A stretch of 64,000 nt of DNA. It comes from Styela clava. Taxonomy: Eukaryota > Chordata > Ascidiacea > Stolidobranchia > Styelidae. The stretch lies in NCBI RefSeq assembly GCF_964204865.1, contig NC_135252.1, forward strand, positions 15,459,383-15,523,382, given 5' to 3'. The translations under genes and the position numbers were made by a program. The notes beneath the pieces are model-generated. The model saw only the letters and a program-made list of their open reading frames with translations. It searched no databases and had not been told where the DNA came from. Below, one piece after another: positions 11,381 through 24,600 of the stretch (within the stretch, counting starts at the first letter, position 1; each line of letters begins with the position of its first letter).

Positions 11381-12678
11381 ACTTTTGTTGCAATAGCAGA
11401 ACAGTTATTATTTTTGGTAGATAGTGGTGGAGGTGAAGGATATATTTGATTTAGTCGTAGTTGATATTTTATCGTATTATTTCATAATAACATAGTACAG
11501 TGTATGTTTAAGCAAAATTTAAGATCAAAACAAAATTGGTGCGTCAGTTTCTGAATAATTGGACATTCCTAGAAGAATATTCAAAATTTGTTTTGGGTAT
11601 TTACATGTGCTGTTTTGATGATATTTGAATTTTAACACATGTGATTCTTATATTCTTGAGCTCGATTTTTGGAAATCTCAAATGATAATTATTTCCTGTA
11701 AAAATGAGTAAATGAAAATAGATAAATCTTTTTATTTTATCGATTAAAAATCTCATGATTTTATTGAAACAAATTTAAAGGTTATTTAAACTTATCACCA
11801 GCAGCAAATACACCAACGAACTGGCCATTATTGCAGCGGCCAATACGGTAAATTAAATGCTACTTCAACTGTCTTATATAATCTTTGTAATATGTTGTAT
11901 CTATCATAGGTAGGGTAATATTTGAGTTATGGTGGTTTTATTTGTTTTTGCCAAATTTTTGAATCATGTTTGTTGTGAATTATTCTGTTTTGTTTTTATG
12001 TTCATGTCCAGTTCTTTGAGATCATTAAATAGTTGCTCAGTTTTTTCAACTGGATTTTAATTGTGCGCAAAGAAAATGGCCGTATCTAAATACATACTCT
12101 TAGTGAAAAATTTGATCTGAAATATCGAATGTGTTTAAAGGAGATCGTGTGTATAGACCAACCCCATTGCAATATAAGGATTATGATGTGCAGTAACAGT
12201 TATACCAGAAAAATGTAGTTACTTCCACTGGTTATTTTTTTTTTGTAATATGAAGGTTTTATGCCAAAAATATTCACATTTCCTGAATTTGTAAAATGAA
12301 AAATTTTCATATAGAATATAACCATTATTTTAACCATTTGAAACATCCCCAGTTCTGCGATTTATTAAAATATATTTGCAATGAGTTCCTGTGTTGTTTT
12401 ATTTTTGATCTTCTACTGCCAATTACTGTCATATTGAAAGATGGGATAAATTAACTCATCTGAAACTTTCAAATTTGAAACTTATCATTTTTCTTTGTGT
12501 ATTATCTGGGCCTGTCATATTAAAAATGGCACTATTTGCTAGTTTTTTGACAGTTTTGCTTATTTTAAAATGAAAAAGTTCTAAACTCGTATTACTGCTT
12601 TCTATTTCATTATAATCATGGTGAAATTGCTCCGATGGTTTATTTTAAATTTTAGCGTTATTTTAAGAAAAAAATATC
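11381..12678. other. DAP1 3' flank and CCHCR1 upstream region
   Basis: AT-rich DNA without long open frames or recognised repeats. It must hold the CCHCR1 promoter and 5' UTR, but I see no clear core promoter element. Confidence 0.4.
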
Positions 12679-15600
12679 ATGGATAACAGATTAATTCCGC
12701 CATCACATTTTGATCCAAATGAAAAAGATTCATTGGAAAATACTCCATCTGTGTCTGCTCAACAAGATGATTTCACTTTGTCATCAACATCGGTAAATTC
12801 AAACAGACAATCTGGAATTTCTGGAGAGAATTTTCAACTTCGTCCACCTCATGACTTTTCATCACCTACAACAAAACCGATGTCTAATATACCTCCTTTT
12901 ATACAAGTTGGAAAACGTCTTGATCCATCGAAGAATGCGCAAAGCTTTATTCCTGGTATGTTATGGATTCAACAATAATGTGATTCATATTATAATTAGG
13001 TTTATTATTTCTTAGGAAATTGAAAGTGACCTAGTTCATGTCTGTCCGAAAACAAATGATGTAAAAAGCTGTACTTTTGTTGTAGAAATATATTATTACA
13101 TCGAATTATGAATAGCTATACTTTAGACGAATTGTATTCAACTTTCATGGTAGTTGGATAATTGCATAGCATTTCAGTATTACATTTTCACAATGTTCAT
13201 CGAATTTTTCTTCATAATTCAGGACATTATCAAACGCCTCCTCAAATATTACGTAATCAAGGATTTTCAATGTTGCCATCTCAAAGTGAATCCATGCAGA
13301 TTCCACAACAGCTTTCTTCTGAGAAATACTCTGAACTTCTAAGATTACAGGCTGAAAATGAAGCTCTGAAATCAGTACTACAATGCAAGAAATCAAGAAT
13401 TACTGAGAAGGTAGTATTTTATTTAATCTTCATATTCTCAAAGTATGTGCCGAATTTTATCATCGGGCCCTATTAAAACCTCTTATTTAAATGGCATCAA
13501 TAGCATGCCGTAGTTAGCAAGTTTAAGCAGCATCTGGTGTCTGCTTGTTTCCTGATGAAGTGGAATTCAACCTAATACTTTTATTAACAGTTGGTCAGTT
13601 AACTAGGTCATTGAGGTTAACTATTACCAAACTATTGCATGTATAGTCTTTATTAAAATTTTTACAAAATCAAAATTGTTTATATCATGATAGCATTAGC
13701 TAACATTATGGTACTAAGTATATTGCGATTCCTGCAATATTGAAAATAAGGTGGTTAAATAGATTTCTGTTGATTATTCAGTAAAATATTAAGCTCTTAC
13801 AGTTTTATTATGAATTGTTGTTAGAACTTTATTTTTTTTCATCAAAGGAAAACACTGCACCAGGAAGCTGTGATAATAATGCCCATCAAGCAGTGATTGA
13901 GCATCAAACTCAACATATTTCAAGACTTCAGAAAGACATAGATAATCAGAAAGAAATCATAGCTAAAAGGTATTAAATCATTACATCAGGTTATTTTGAA
14001 AATAAAACACTCGTATTCCAAGCACTTTAGTTTTATTTGATTGCAACATTACTATGGCTTATGAATTATGATATAATAAGCGTTTTGCCCAGATTGCCAT
14101 CGCACCTCTGATTACCCTGCATGGGTTCGAAACCAGTGGAATATGATTGCTGTACTTCTCATCATTGCAGGTCTGTTTGCGTAACTGCTGGTTAGTTAGG
14201 CTTCCTCCACCATAGTGTCCCATGAATCTCAAACAAATAATTGGTTAACTATTCTCACACCTAACATGTCTTGGTAATTGGATGAGGAGTGTGATTAGCC
14301 ATATGATAAAATCTCATCGACTTTCCTCTCCCCCGGGTTAGATATGAACAATCAATATTATTAGGTCAATATTTTTCTATGTACAGAGATAGTGAGTTAT
14401 CCCAATACCAAGTTGCAATCACAACTAAAGATAAAGAAAACAAGGAATTACAAAGCTCTATGGAATTATTGGAATCGCAAATAGAGAGAAAAAATGAAAA
14501 AGAGACAAATTATCATGAGGAGATTGAAAGTTTGCAAACAACCGTCAAAGAATTGAAAGCAGAAAAGGACAAAATGTCAAAAAGGTATTATTATACAATG
14601 AGTTTATTTTTCTGAATAGTGTGTTTCACAGTAAAAATATTTTAGAATTCAGATACTCAAAATCATGGTTTTCTTGTAATAAAGGCTAATCCTGAAACTT
14701 TTCTTCAAATTGAGTAAAGGGAATAATATTTGAAATGAATAGCAATGAAGACTGATGCACTCATTATTATCGTAGGTTGTTCATTGCTGCATAAAAGCTG
14801 AAGTGGGAGTGATGGCCTAACGGTTTGGCATTAGACATAAATCGTGTTGGAATTTCAGGTTCAAATCTAATCTACCAGTCTTATCAAACAAAAAAGATTC
14901 CAAAAATTGTGCCTCATATATAGCTAGATATCTGTGGCTGGTTGAACTGGGCTTATTCAGGGTGATAGTTGCGAATGAGTGTTGTGTTGTATAACAAAAA
15001 TCACCTAACTATATTTTTTAGTCACTCCACTGAGATTGAGTCATTGAGACAAGAATTTGATGAGGCGGAACAAATGAATGCATCTAATTCAACCAGTAAA
15101 TTTGAAGAATTATCAAGGAAATATGAGGCTGATAAACTTGTTCTGGAAAGGAAAATGGAAGAGTTGAAAGTTGAACATGTAAAAAAGGTATAAATATATC
15201 AAGAATGTTTAGTCCATTTAATCCTGCACATAATCAACTTGATTTGTTTATTATTCTGCTGTTTATATGAAATTTAAAAAAATGCATAGGTTTGCTGAGA
15301 AACTATTCTGTGTCAGAAAATTCTTTAGAACAACCCTATATATGGCAATGTTCTATTTAGTTTGAAAATAACTGAAGAATACAAGCAGTTAATAGCATTT
15401 TAATCATCAACAAAAAGAATTGAAGATAAATTATTAGTAACACATTGCTGATATTTCAATTACCTGACTACTAGATTTTTTAATTATCTTTAATTTACTG
15501 TATTCTAAGTAAAACATCTAGCTGAATACTTTCGAACAAGCCACTTACCTGAATATCTTATTTATTTATAGATTGAGACAATTGAAAGCTGTCATCAAGA

Positions 15601-18600
15601 TGAAATTACTCAACTAAATAGTAATCTTACTGAAAGAGTTAATTCTCACAATAACATTGTGGAAGCATTGAATCAAGATATAGAAAGATTGAAAAAAAGT
15701 TGTGAAGATATGAATATATCTCTGAAAAACAAAATATCTGAAAATCAGGTTAGATAATAATATCTAAGTTGGGGAGTTATCAACTTGTGTGTTATGAATG
15801 CATTTATGTTTAAGTGTCTCTTATGTATTCATTATATGATGAGTAGATATGTTTATGTTACAATTATTTTGTTTTCGATTCTGAGGCTCTCATTTTTTGT
15901 CAATTTTGTTGTGATAGAAAAAAGTAGAATTTTTTAATACTTTGTGAACTACCGGTACTTTAAGAGTCAATAATATTAATTTAATAAAGTTCAATGACAA
16001 CACTGGAGCCCTATGCCACACACACTTTAACTGATTAGCAACAAAAATTCTCTGCTGTGCTTATCTTTAAAAAGCATTATACTCTCAAACAGTTAGAACG
16101 TTTGTGAATAATGTTTAAATAAATACATGCTTTTTTTTCTATTCTATTTTGAAATATGACAATTGGCGCTATGTTGTTGTTGATGACTGTATTGTCAGAA
16201 TACCCTTTTTCCTTCCTTATTGTATTAAGGGATTAACATTTATTTATCTTTGCTGAACAATATACTCTCTGTAAAACAAAAATATTTTATTATTAGAAGC
16301 TGGAAATTGACTTCAATAACCTTCAACATACTCTCGAAACATCTAAAAAAACTTGTGAGAAACATCAAGAAAAAGTCGATCAATTACAAGTGTACATTGG
16401 GCAGCAACAGTCGGAAGATTATGAGAGATCACAATGGAAAAATCATAAAAACCAATACGAAAGTAACATTGTGGTAAACATCTGAATTTTTTGTTCATTT
16501 TTAAGAAATAGTATATCAGATTATTCGAACTTGTGTTCGCTTATTTGTACAAGGTAAATGGTGATGCAGTCGCAATCATTTTTCTGATGCAACAGATCAG
16601 AGGTGTACAACATTTTTTTTGTCGGCGGGCCATAAAACCAACTTCAGACATCTAGCTGAGTCACACAATAAATTTAAGTTTTGCATGTACACAATGAATT
16701 AAAAAAATTCCCACAATGAAAAAGATATTGCTTAGCCTTACAATAATATAGTCACTCACCGTAAAAACTGTGTGGTAAAACTGTGAAAGATTTACCGCAG
16801 TGACAAGAGCAAAAAAAATTATGGATTTTTACACATGGGTGCACCTTTTTAAACATGAACTTTCAGATTAGGGAAAATTGTTGACAAGGGCCACACTTGG
16901 CAAGCTGGGTGATGGGCCGCGGGCTGCCTGTTGAACACCCCTGCTTTAAAACTGTGGTTATCGAGTTTTCATAATTTGTAGCCCCCCTTCCTATGACTCA
17001 ACACACTTGCGACTCTCTGCTCTTCAATAAAAAAGAATTGTATCTAATGATTTCGATCAGTGATTTTGATTACCACATTAAGATCAAAACGCCAGCAAAC
17101 CAATGTAAAAGGAATAAATGCATTGCGGCCAAATAATGAATAAATCGCAGTTAATTTTTGTTTAAATTATTATGGCCATTGCGAATGGTAGAGAACCACC
17201 TTGTGACTGAAGGGAAGTCAAGGGCTCATTCGGAGAAACCTTGGCTTAAAGAGTAGTGAACTATTATTAATTTGTCTAGTACTCGTTTGTGAAAGAAGAT
17301 GAAGATGTTATTGATAAAAAAATTTAAACTTTTTGATTTTAAGGCTCTTCAAAGTGAAAAAGAATCATTGAATAAAACATTAGAACTGCAGAATGTTAGA
17401 CTTCAATCGATAACTAAAATTTTGACAACTCAAGAAGAAGCAATTCAAGCCAATGCGAAGTCCTTTTCATCTGGAAATATTAAGTAATGTTGAACCTATT
17501 GAAATTATATGAAAAAGCGCCCCTGTGTACCAGTATGGCCGTAACTAATTTTGTTTGCCTAATTTACATCAAGTTGTAAAAAGGGACTGAAACTTATGGG
17601 CAGGTGGAATATTTACTTGGCTAACACAGACAGTACTTGAACTCGTAATAGAACTGAAATGAGGAAAATCGGAATAAAATTATGGCCGAACCCTAAACTG
17701 GTACACACACTATGAGAATATCGAAAAAAAAATGTCGAAACCATTTATATACATGCACTGTAGTGTTTAAAAGAGATATATCATTTGTGCAAATATCTCA
17801 CCCAAATATCAGCTGATTTTCATCAAAACACAACACTGGATTGTGTAAAAATATTGTGAGCGAGAGGGTCTGATGCTGATATGGGTAAACTACGACTTGC
17901 GGGCCAAATTCGGCCCGTTTGTTAATTCAATCTGGCCCGCCTTATGCTGCCATAACCAAACTAAAACCAAATTTTGATGTTTTAGCTTAAAAAATAACTC
18001 AAGAAATTTGTTGATATTGCAATCAACAAATTCACAGTTTTGGCACGTGGCCTATTGTTTTCCACTTTTGCATTTGTAACACTGTAAATATTGTTCATAA
18101 AATATAACTTTTTATGTCACACCTATGGTACATGGCGCCAGTCTAGCCTTTCAATCTTTTCTTTATTTCAAACATGCTCAATGTTTTTTATATTGTACCG
18201 CAAAGCACATATGATCACCATATTGATAGGCAGTACCGTGAGCTTCTACAGAAATATATTATTTTTCAATTTATATGGATGGGCATCATGTTACTAAATA
18301 TAAACATTTCTATAATTATTTTCAGAGGTAATCCAGAACATGTTGTCATCAGAAGGTGGAGAGAAAAGGTCTTCGAACTCATGGTTCAACTCAAATCTAA
18401 TGAAATATCAACAAAGAATATACAGAACAAGTATACGCTTGCTGAAAAAGATTTAGAGGAAAAGTTGGGAGGTATTCTAATGTTTTTATTATTAGCAATC
18501 CCATGTTTCTGGAAATGTTTACCTGAAATCTATAAACTGAAAGCAACTTTTTTACTGCACATATTCCTTTTCAAAATCATGTCCTTTCCATGTCCTTTTC

Positions 18601-21600
18601 ATCTGGAAATATTAAGTAATGTTGAACCTATTGAAATTATATTAAAAGGCACCCAAGAAATATATGTACCAATATGAAGGTAACTAATTTTGTTCGCCTA
18701 CTTTACATCAAGTTGTGTAAAGGGACTAAAACCTATGGGCATGGGGTATATTCACTTGGCCAACACAGACAGTCCCCGAACTCGTAATAGAACTAAAATT
18801 GGGGAAATTGGAATAAAATTATGGCCTAACCCTAATCTGGTACACACACTATGGGAGTACCTACATTTCTATACAGTATTTTTCGATTTCATCATCTGAT
18901 TGAACTATTTAGTATACTCAAAATAAAAATTGTTTTCAAAGAAGATTCCAAACCCTATTAATTGCTAGGTTAAAGGTTTATTGGGTCTGAATAACTATAA
19001 AAATTAATTTAAATGAAATATGTTCGTGAAATCTGTTCATAAAATGTTCAACGTTCTGTGTGATTTAAATCCATCTTTTCATTTTGAAGAGGAACAGCGA
19101 GTCAGCGTTATTTTGGAGAATCAACTGTGTGAATGCAAAGCTCAACTTGAAATGCAAGAAAGAGAAAATAGTTCGCTGTCCGGTTCAAATCACCATCTGA
19201 CTGAAAAATTAAAGGAAACGGAACAAAGTATTGCCCAATTAGGTATCTATTGGCTGTTGCGGATTATCATAGTTGCATAATCTTAATTGCCTATGATAGC
19301 AATAGATACAATATGAAGCATTATATGCATGAAATTTGGATGGAAAATGACTCTGCAGTGTGGCCAATCGTGCTAAGCGTTAGTAATATGCTCGCCACAT
19401 CACCTCTGATGTGTTGTTCGCAGGTTCAAATCCTGTTGGAGCTAATTATGTGCTAGTGGATGGATTCTTTGTCGCTTTAGAGTGGCTTACGTAACTGATG
19501 GTCGGTTACAGCTTCATTCACCATCAAGTCAACAAATAACTGGTTCCCTCTCCCCCAGTATAAATATGTAAATCCTCTCCTATGAACTTTTGAGAATAAG
19601 TTGTTCTATCTAACATGGCCATGGTCCTGTAATGATGTTGGTAGCATCTGGTACGATGCTTTTCAAATTTTTCTGTCATTTTAATAAAAATGAATAAATT
19701 CTCAGTTCGGAGAGAGTTTATAATGTATTCACATTATTGAAGTATACTTAGAAGCTAACTATCTCTTATATTGCCTTGTAGAAGAAAGTTTAGTATCAAT
19801 GTCGGAAAATGTTGCCAAGTCCACAGGAAATCTTTCCCAGGAATTTCAAACCAAATTTTCTTCACTCTCGGAAAAAACTATCCATTTGGAGCAAAGGATT
19901 ATGTTTGCAAGTAACAGGTAAAGCTACGTAAATAAATAAATCCCTAATTTATCTAATAATGGCACAAATTTTGGTGCATCAACTCAACTTTTCATCACCA
20001 GATTACTAGATTCAACTCATTACTTTCAAACTTCTTGATTAAATGATTAAATAATGAGATATGTCATGCTATTGATTTAGATTACGTACAGTTCAAGATC
20101 TCATGTTGAGAAAAGATAATATATGGAGGGCAAAACTTAAACAAATAAGAGAAGATCACTCAAAAGTCACTGTTGATGAATCAGTTCAGAAGGAAGAAGG
20201 CATTTTAACTCAAGCTGAGTAAGTTATTAACTGAAGTAGAAGAAAGCACTCACTTTTTTAAGTACCAATATAGGATGGTCCAAACCGAGTATTTTATCAT
20301 TCCGAATACATTCTGAAAGCATATTTTCGAATATGAAATATCGAATACATTCGTCTTCATGTTAATCACATCTGAAACATTACAAATATAAAAGGTCATT
20401 GTTTTTATTTGCGCTGTTGTTTGTTTCAGTTGAGATATCGTATGTTTTGATCTGCTTGTCTGACAGCTCAAAATCATCGAATTTATTATTATTATAAATT
20501 CTATATTATTCCTAAATTCAAAAATTTACTATATTCGATATATTGAATGTCATATGTATTTGAATGTTCGATTTGTTTTGGACATTCCTGATACCAATTT
20601 GATGATTCTATCATACCAACCATCATATCATACCATATGCTCTTGCTTCTGTAATCTTGAGTTTTATTTTGATACCAGAAATAGAACCTTTTCAATTTTG
20701 CTTGGCTACGGCCGTATTTTAATTGACAAATTTACACACAATTTCTCTTTAGGCGACCCGACTTAGTTGCTGAAATTTCACAATTAACAAAAGAGAGAGA
20801 CACATTGAGTCAAAGGTTAAGTAGTGATTCGGCATCATTCGAAGCAGCTATGACAAACTTTAGGCAGAGAGAATCTGAATTGGAACAGAATGTCACAACA
20901 TTACAGCATGACGTACAACAAAAATCTGAGGTAACTTGCTATTTCAAATATGAAGAGTATGGCTTAGAATTATGAAATTATTTTCTAATCTATGTCCCCA
21001 TGCCCTATATTATACAGATTTATTATAGATTATGAAGAATTTTCATTTGTTCAAAAACAGGAGATTGCAGAGTGCAAAATTCAAATAGAATCGATGGAGG
21101 ATAGACTGAAGGATTATGAGCGAATAGCTTCTGATGCAAGAGATAGTGAAAAAGCCGCTAAAGAGAATTGTGCTGAAGGTGCTTTTTTACGGATAATTCT
21201 TTTTAACAATCTGACATATTTTATACCCTTTAATTTTCATGTTTTATAGGTTTGTATATATTAGATTAGGTATTAAAATGACAGTTCAAAATATCATAGT
21301 GAAATGTATATTTGGTAAGTAAATATTTATGAAAATAATTCAATATGCAAATTATCTGTCATAACTTCAATCTGACACAAATTTAGACCCACATTCTGAC
21401 TTCCCATGTTTTGAGTTTAAGAAGACAGCGAATTTTGGGAAGTTTACAAACCACATCATTCTGTATTCCAGATATTGAAAAGAAATTGGAAGAAGCATGG
21501 AAAACGTGGGATGCAGAAAAAAGAGAGTTGGAGAAACGACTCGAGGAATCACAAAGGGAGCATGCTAGAACTGTTGTCACTTCAAGACAAAGTGAACGGT

Positions 21601-22819
21601 AATTGTTTCTCATCATCATATATTTGCTTGTATCATAATCTAACAAATATCATTTGATTCATAAAATAACTTTCGAAACTAAGCATGAAACATGTATCAT
21701 TGAATATTAACTTCGACATAGTTAAATTACTTCATATTTATATATATATTTTTTATATTACCATATTTACTGTTACATGAATGCTTAAGCATAGTGAAAC
21801 ACAACGGGTCATGACATGAGCCTCAATAATCTTCATGTTCTTGCAAACTGACCCCAACAAACTATATCCAAACTGTGGAATGTTTTTATGCATTATAGCA
21901 TATATTTATTCGTTAGCATAAATGTTGTTTCTTGAATTACAATCTTTCTATCTCTTCAACTATATAATGATTGGAAGCTGGCTGATGATGATGGCCGAGA
22001 TTTAACGTTACTCTTCAGATATGCATTTTACTTTTAACAAGTTGTTTAGTCACAAAGCTCTCGTGCTTTCTCTGTTTCTGTTTTATTTTTCATTACATGT
22101 ATAATTACTTTACAGAAATGCAGTTCGAGAGAAGAAAAGAGCTGCTGAAAATTTACAAGCAGTTGTTGAAGAATGCAGACAAGAAACTGAAAAATTGCAA
22201 ACTCGAGTGAAAAGTTTAAAAATGGATAATAATCTTCTAATGGTATTCGTTTCAAGTTGTACTTTTTCGCTTTATAGCAATTCTGCTAATTAATTTTTTA
22301 CAGGGCTAGGCATGTTTGTACCACATGGTTTCAAGCTAATTATCAAATATATGGTAGTATATTCGTAGTTATTTTGATGAATTTCTATATATGCAAGATT
22401 TGTTTTTGCCCATCGGCGTCAACGGGCATAAAAAAAATCACAAAAAAATGAACCTGACTTTTGGTATAAAGTATGAATTAACACAAGTTAAAGTTTTGAA
22501 TAAAATTAAAATGTTCTTTAAATATTTACAGGCTACATTACGACAGCAAGGTCTTTCGTCAACCTTCAAAGAGGCTCGCGCACAAGCAAGAAAACTTGAC
22601 ATTGACACATCGGTAAATAAACCTAAATTGAAAAGCACTGATGGAACTAGTATTGGCAAAGTGGTTGAACCTTGTACGACTTCTAGTGCAACCCAATCAG
22701 TTCCTGCTAAACCAGCTTCGAGCAATACCGATTCGACTGAAAATGTGAATGATTGTACTGCAGAGATGCTCAAGGATTTAGTAGTTATGACTGAAAATAT
22801 ACTAGATGATTCAGATTGA
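12679..22819 (+). CDS. CCHCR1: Coiled-coil alpha-helical rod protein 1 (CCHCR1), 17 coding exons
   Basis: Exons: 12679-12955, 13223-13410, 13848-13969, 14387-14584, 15022-15187, 15572-15748, 16297-16473, 17344-17483, 18326-18471, 19090-19242, 19782-19917, 20081-20218, 20753-20930, 21061-21178, 21472-21598, 22116-22242, 22532-22819. They join in phase to 951 aa; vertebrate CCHCR1 is about 780-870. Matches to the family include RLIPPSHF at the extreme N-terminus, LQNVRLQSITKIL-TQEE (exon 8), RRWREKVFELMVQLK (exon 9, near residue 490), ESQREHARTVV (exon 15) and ATLRQQGLSS opening the last exon. Most of the protein from about residue 120 is Glu/Lys/Gln-rich coiled coil; the N-terminus and last ~80 residues are low-complexity. 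In vertebrates the protein is found at centrosomes and P-bodies (EDC4 partner). Introns carry SINEs, a hAT-like element and a duplication of the exon 8 end. Confidence 0.92.
14086..14345 (+). mobile_element. SINE family 1, 5'-truncated, in CCHCR1 intron 3
   Basis: Shares CACCTCTGATTACCCTGCATG, GGTTCGAAACC, TTAGGCTTCCTCCACCA and the tail CTCTCCCCCGGGTTAGATATG with the copy at 8805. The tRNA-like A-box part is diverged. Confidence 0.7.
14803..14900 (+). mobile_element. tRNA-like SINE head, family 2, in CCHCR1 intron 4
   Basis: GTGGGAGTGATGGCCTAACGG followed about 45 bases later by GGTTCAAATCTAATC has the spacing of pol III A and B boxes. No cloverleaf closes, so it is a decayed SINE head rather than a tRNA. 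Related heads appear at about 40905 and 63790. Confidence 0.5.
16598..16943. mobile_element. hAT-like MITE in CCHCR1 intron 7
   Basis: The ends CAGAGGTGTACAAC and, reverse-complemented, CAGGGGTGTTCAAC match at 12 of 14 positions. Internal GGCGGGCC and GGGCCGCGGGC text is typical of this element group. No clear target duplication remains. A further fragment with CGGGCCAAATTCGGCCCG lies at 17880-17955. Confidence 0.6.
17461..17714 (+). repeat. Duplicated segment, copy 1: end of CCHCR1 exon 8 plus repeat family 3
   Basis: From TCCTTTTCATCTGGAAATAT onward this region is repeated with about 85-90% identity at 18594-18858. The first 23 bases are coding (end of exon 8); the donor GTAATG and about 230 bp of intron follow. 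The distal part, from about 17515, belongs to a dispersed repeat also found at 29030 and 56005. Confidence 0.85.
18594..18858 (+). repeat. Duplicated segment, copy 2, in CCHCR1 intron 9
   Basis: Second copy of the 17461-17714 segment. It includes an intact copy of the exon 8 end (TCCTTTTCATCTGGAAATAT) with the same GTAATG donor, now lying inside intron 9 without the rest of the exon. It continues into repeat family 3 (AACACAGACAGT, AAATTATGGCCTAACCCTAA). Confidence 0.85.
19358..19590 (+). mobile_element. SINE family 1 in CCHCR1 intron 10
   Basis: The A-box-like CGTGCTAAGCGTTAGTAATA, the B-box-like AGGTTCAAATCC, and the body text GGTTACAGCTTC and CTCTCCCCCAGTATAAATATG match the 8805 copy, with an internal deletion before the tail. 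Confidence 0.75.
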
Positions 22820-24471
22820 GTTGAATATGAAATTTTTGACTTTTTGGCTACGGTCTCAGTTCTCAGGTGTTTTGATTGAAATTTTTTTTTATATGTGTTG
22901 CGTTTGAAATTTAGTTTGCACATCTTTCTTTCCGAATTATTGCCAAAACATTGAGTAACACATTGATAAACAAACTAGGAATGTTTTTTTGTGAATTTAT
23001 ACCTTTTTTAATTTGTTGTTGTTAACATGTTGATTATATACTACATTGCTATCATTTGTGAATAATGGATGCTGTTTTTTATATTTTGTACTAGATTCAG
23101 TGACGACTGCATCCAAAATGTGTTTTAGATATATATTTTTTTATTTAGAGCTGCTATATCCTTTGTATTTTCATATCAATCACCTTCTGTTTATAAACAA
23201 TACAATGATACTTGAAAAAATTATGAAATCTGCTTGTGCCTGAGATGGAATTATAGCGAGTTAAATATTACAGCTAGTTAAATAGAACACGGAATGTTCT
23301 GAACACTTTTACCTATTAATTTTTTATCAGACCATGACGGATATTTTCACCATAAGTTTAAAGACATGTAAGAGTGAACTTTTGTGAAACTAGGTTTCAG
23401 TAACAATACGACTTTGGGTGGATTTTTGATGACCGTTCATGCATGGCATGTTTCTCGACGGTCGGCGTCTGAAAGGACGCGCTAGTTCGAGATCCTCGCA
23501 TTCGTGTAAGATTTCGTCCAGGGATTTTCGCGTAAATGACACCTGCCACTAGTCGGGGCAGATGCTATGACTTTCGATCGTAATGGCTCTGGCAGAAACT
23601 GTAAGTTCCACTGGTCACGTCAATGACATATTTAGGTGCGGAAATATACATTCTTCCCATAAATTACCATTGCGGCACTTCTATGGCCATTTTCGCGAAT
23701 CAGTGCTGCAACAGCTTTTTTTAAAGTAAAATTTCGATTTTGTTCTCCTAACATAATTGCGCTTTTGGTAGAGTTTAGTTGGTACAAAGATGGTGGTGAA
23801 TGGACGGGCCCTAAGAATTCAAGATAATGTTTCAAATTCTTATTCCAACCCCTAAGCAAGTGCGTTGACTGATCATTCTCACAAAATCTTCACAGGAAGC
23901 GTCTGATAAATAGCGTCAATTGGTGCAACTTTGTGCTCTATCGTTATTAGCAGCTTAAATCGGACTTCAAAATTGTAATGATCGAACCAGATATGAATAT
24001 CTCTGTGGCAGAATATCAAAGTGAATTTGTTAGATCAAGCGACAGATCTATCAGACAGGCCCGCGATCATGGAAACCGATAAAAAGCGCAAAACCATGTT
24101 GCGTCATTGCGTCGATGATGAAGGAGACTTTGGCATCACATGTCGCGCGGCTTCGTATTTTAGACGTTGTTGCGTCTGATAAATTTGTTTTCAGTTTCGG
24201 CTGCGCCATCAATGCGTTTCGGTACAAGTAAACTATCAGAATATTTAACATTTGGTAGTAATGAAATAATAAGTAGACTATCCATGATGACTGATTTATG
24301 AACAATACATTATAGGCTAGCTAGGACATTGTTGTCAAAATATCACGGTACCGTACCGGTACTCGTACCGAAACCGGTATCAGTTTTTCTAAATGCATAA
24401 ATGGGTCACGCATGTCAGCATGTGATGTACCAGCAATTCAGCATACGGTATGGTAACGAAACCATTGTACT
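22820..24471. other. CCHCR1 3' UTR and spacer
   Basis: The first few hundred bases are presumably CCHCR1 3' UTR, although no canonical AATAAA stands out close to the stop. Further on, a GC-richer stretch at about 23400-24170 holds overlapping minus-strand frames without a recognisable domain. From 24345 a GGTACC/TACCG-rich stretch (ACGGTACCGTACCGGTACTC) begins and recurs at about 24800-24830. Confidence 0.4.
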
Positions 24472-24600
24472 ATTCAATTCAAGAGTCTTGCTGCACACGA
24501 ACACAAATATATTTATGTAACGTTTCGTCTGACTGAGGTCAGACTCAACTGTTACAGAAATATATGTGTGTTCGTGTGCAGCAAGACTCTTAAATTGAAT
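24472..24600. repeat. Long near-perfect hairpin (foldback), about 129 bp
   Basis: The left arm starts ATTCAATTCAAGAGTCTTGC and the right arm ends with its near complement GCAAGACTCTTAAATTGAAT. The arms, about 62 bases each, pair through GCTGCACACGAACACA and AATATATTT-TGTAAC, with GTCTGAC/GTCAGAC closing a TGAG loop. A degenerate piece of one arm (ACACAAATGTATTTCTGTAAC) recurs at about 26372 in ataxin-2 intron 1, so this is probably a foldback-type repeat family rather than a unique locus. Confidence 0.75.

Noticed and set aside
22438..22923. 161-codon minus-strand frame over the last CCHCR1 exon
   Set aside because: Antisense shadow of a conserved plus-strand exon.
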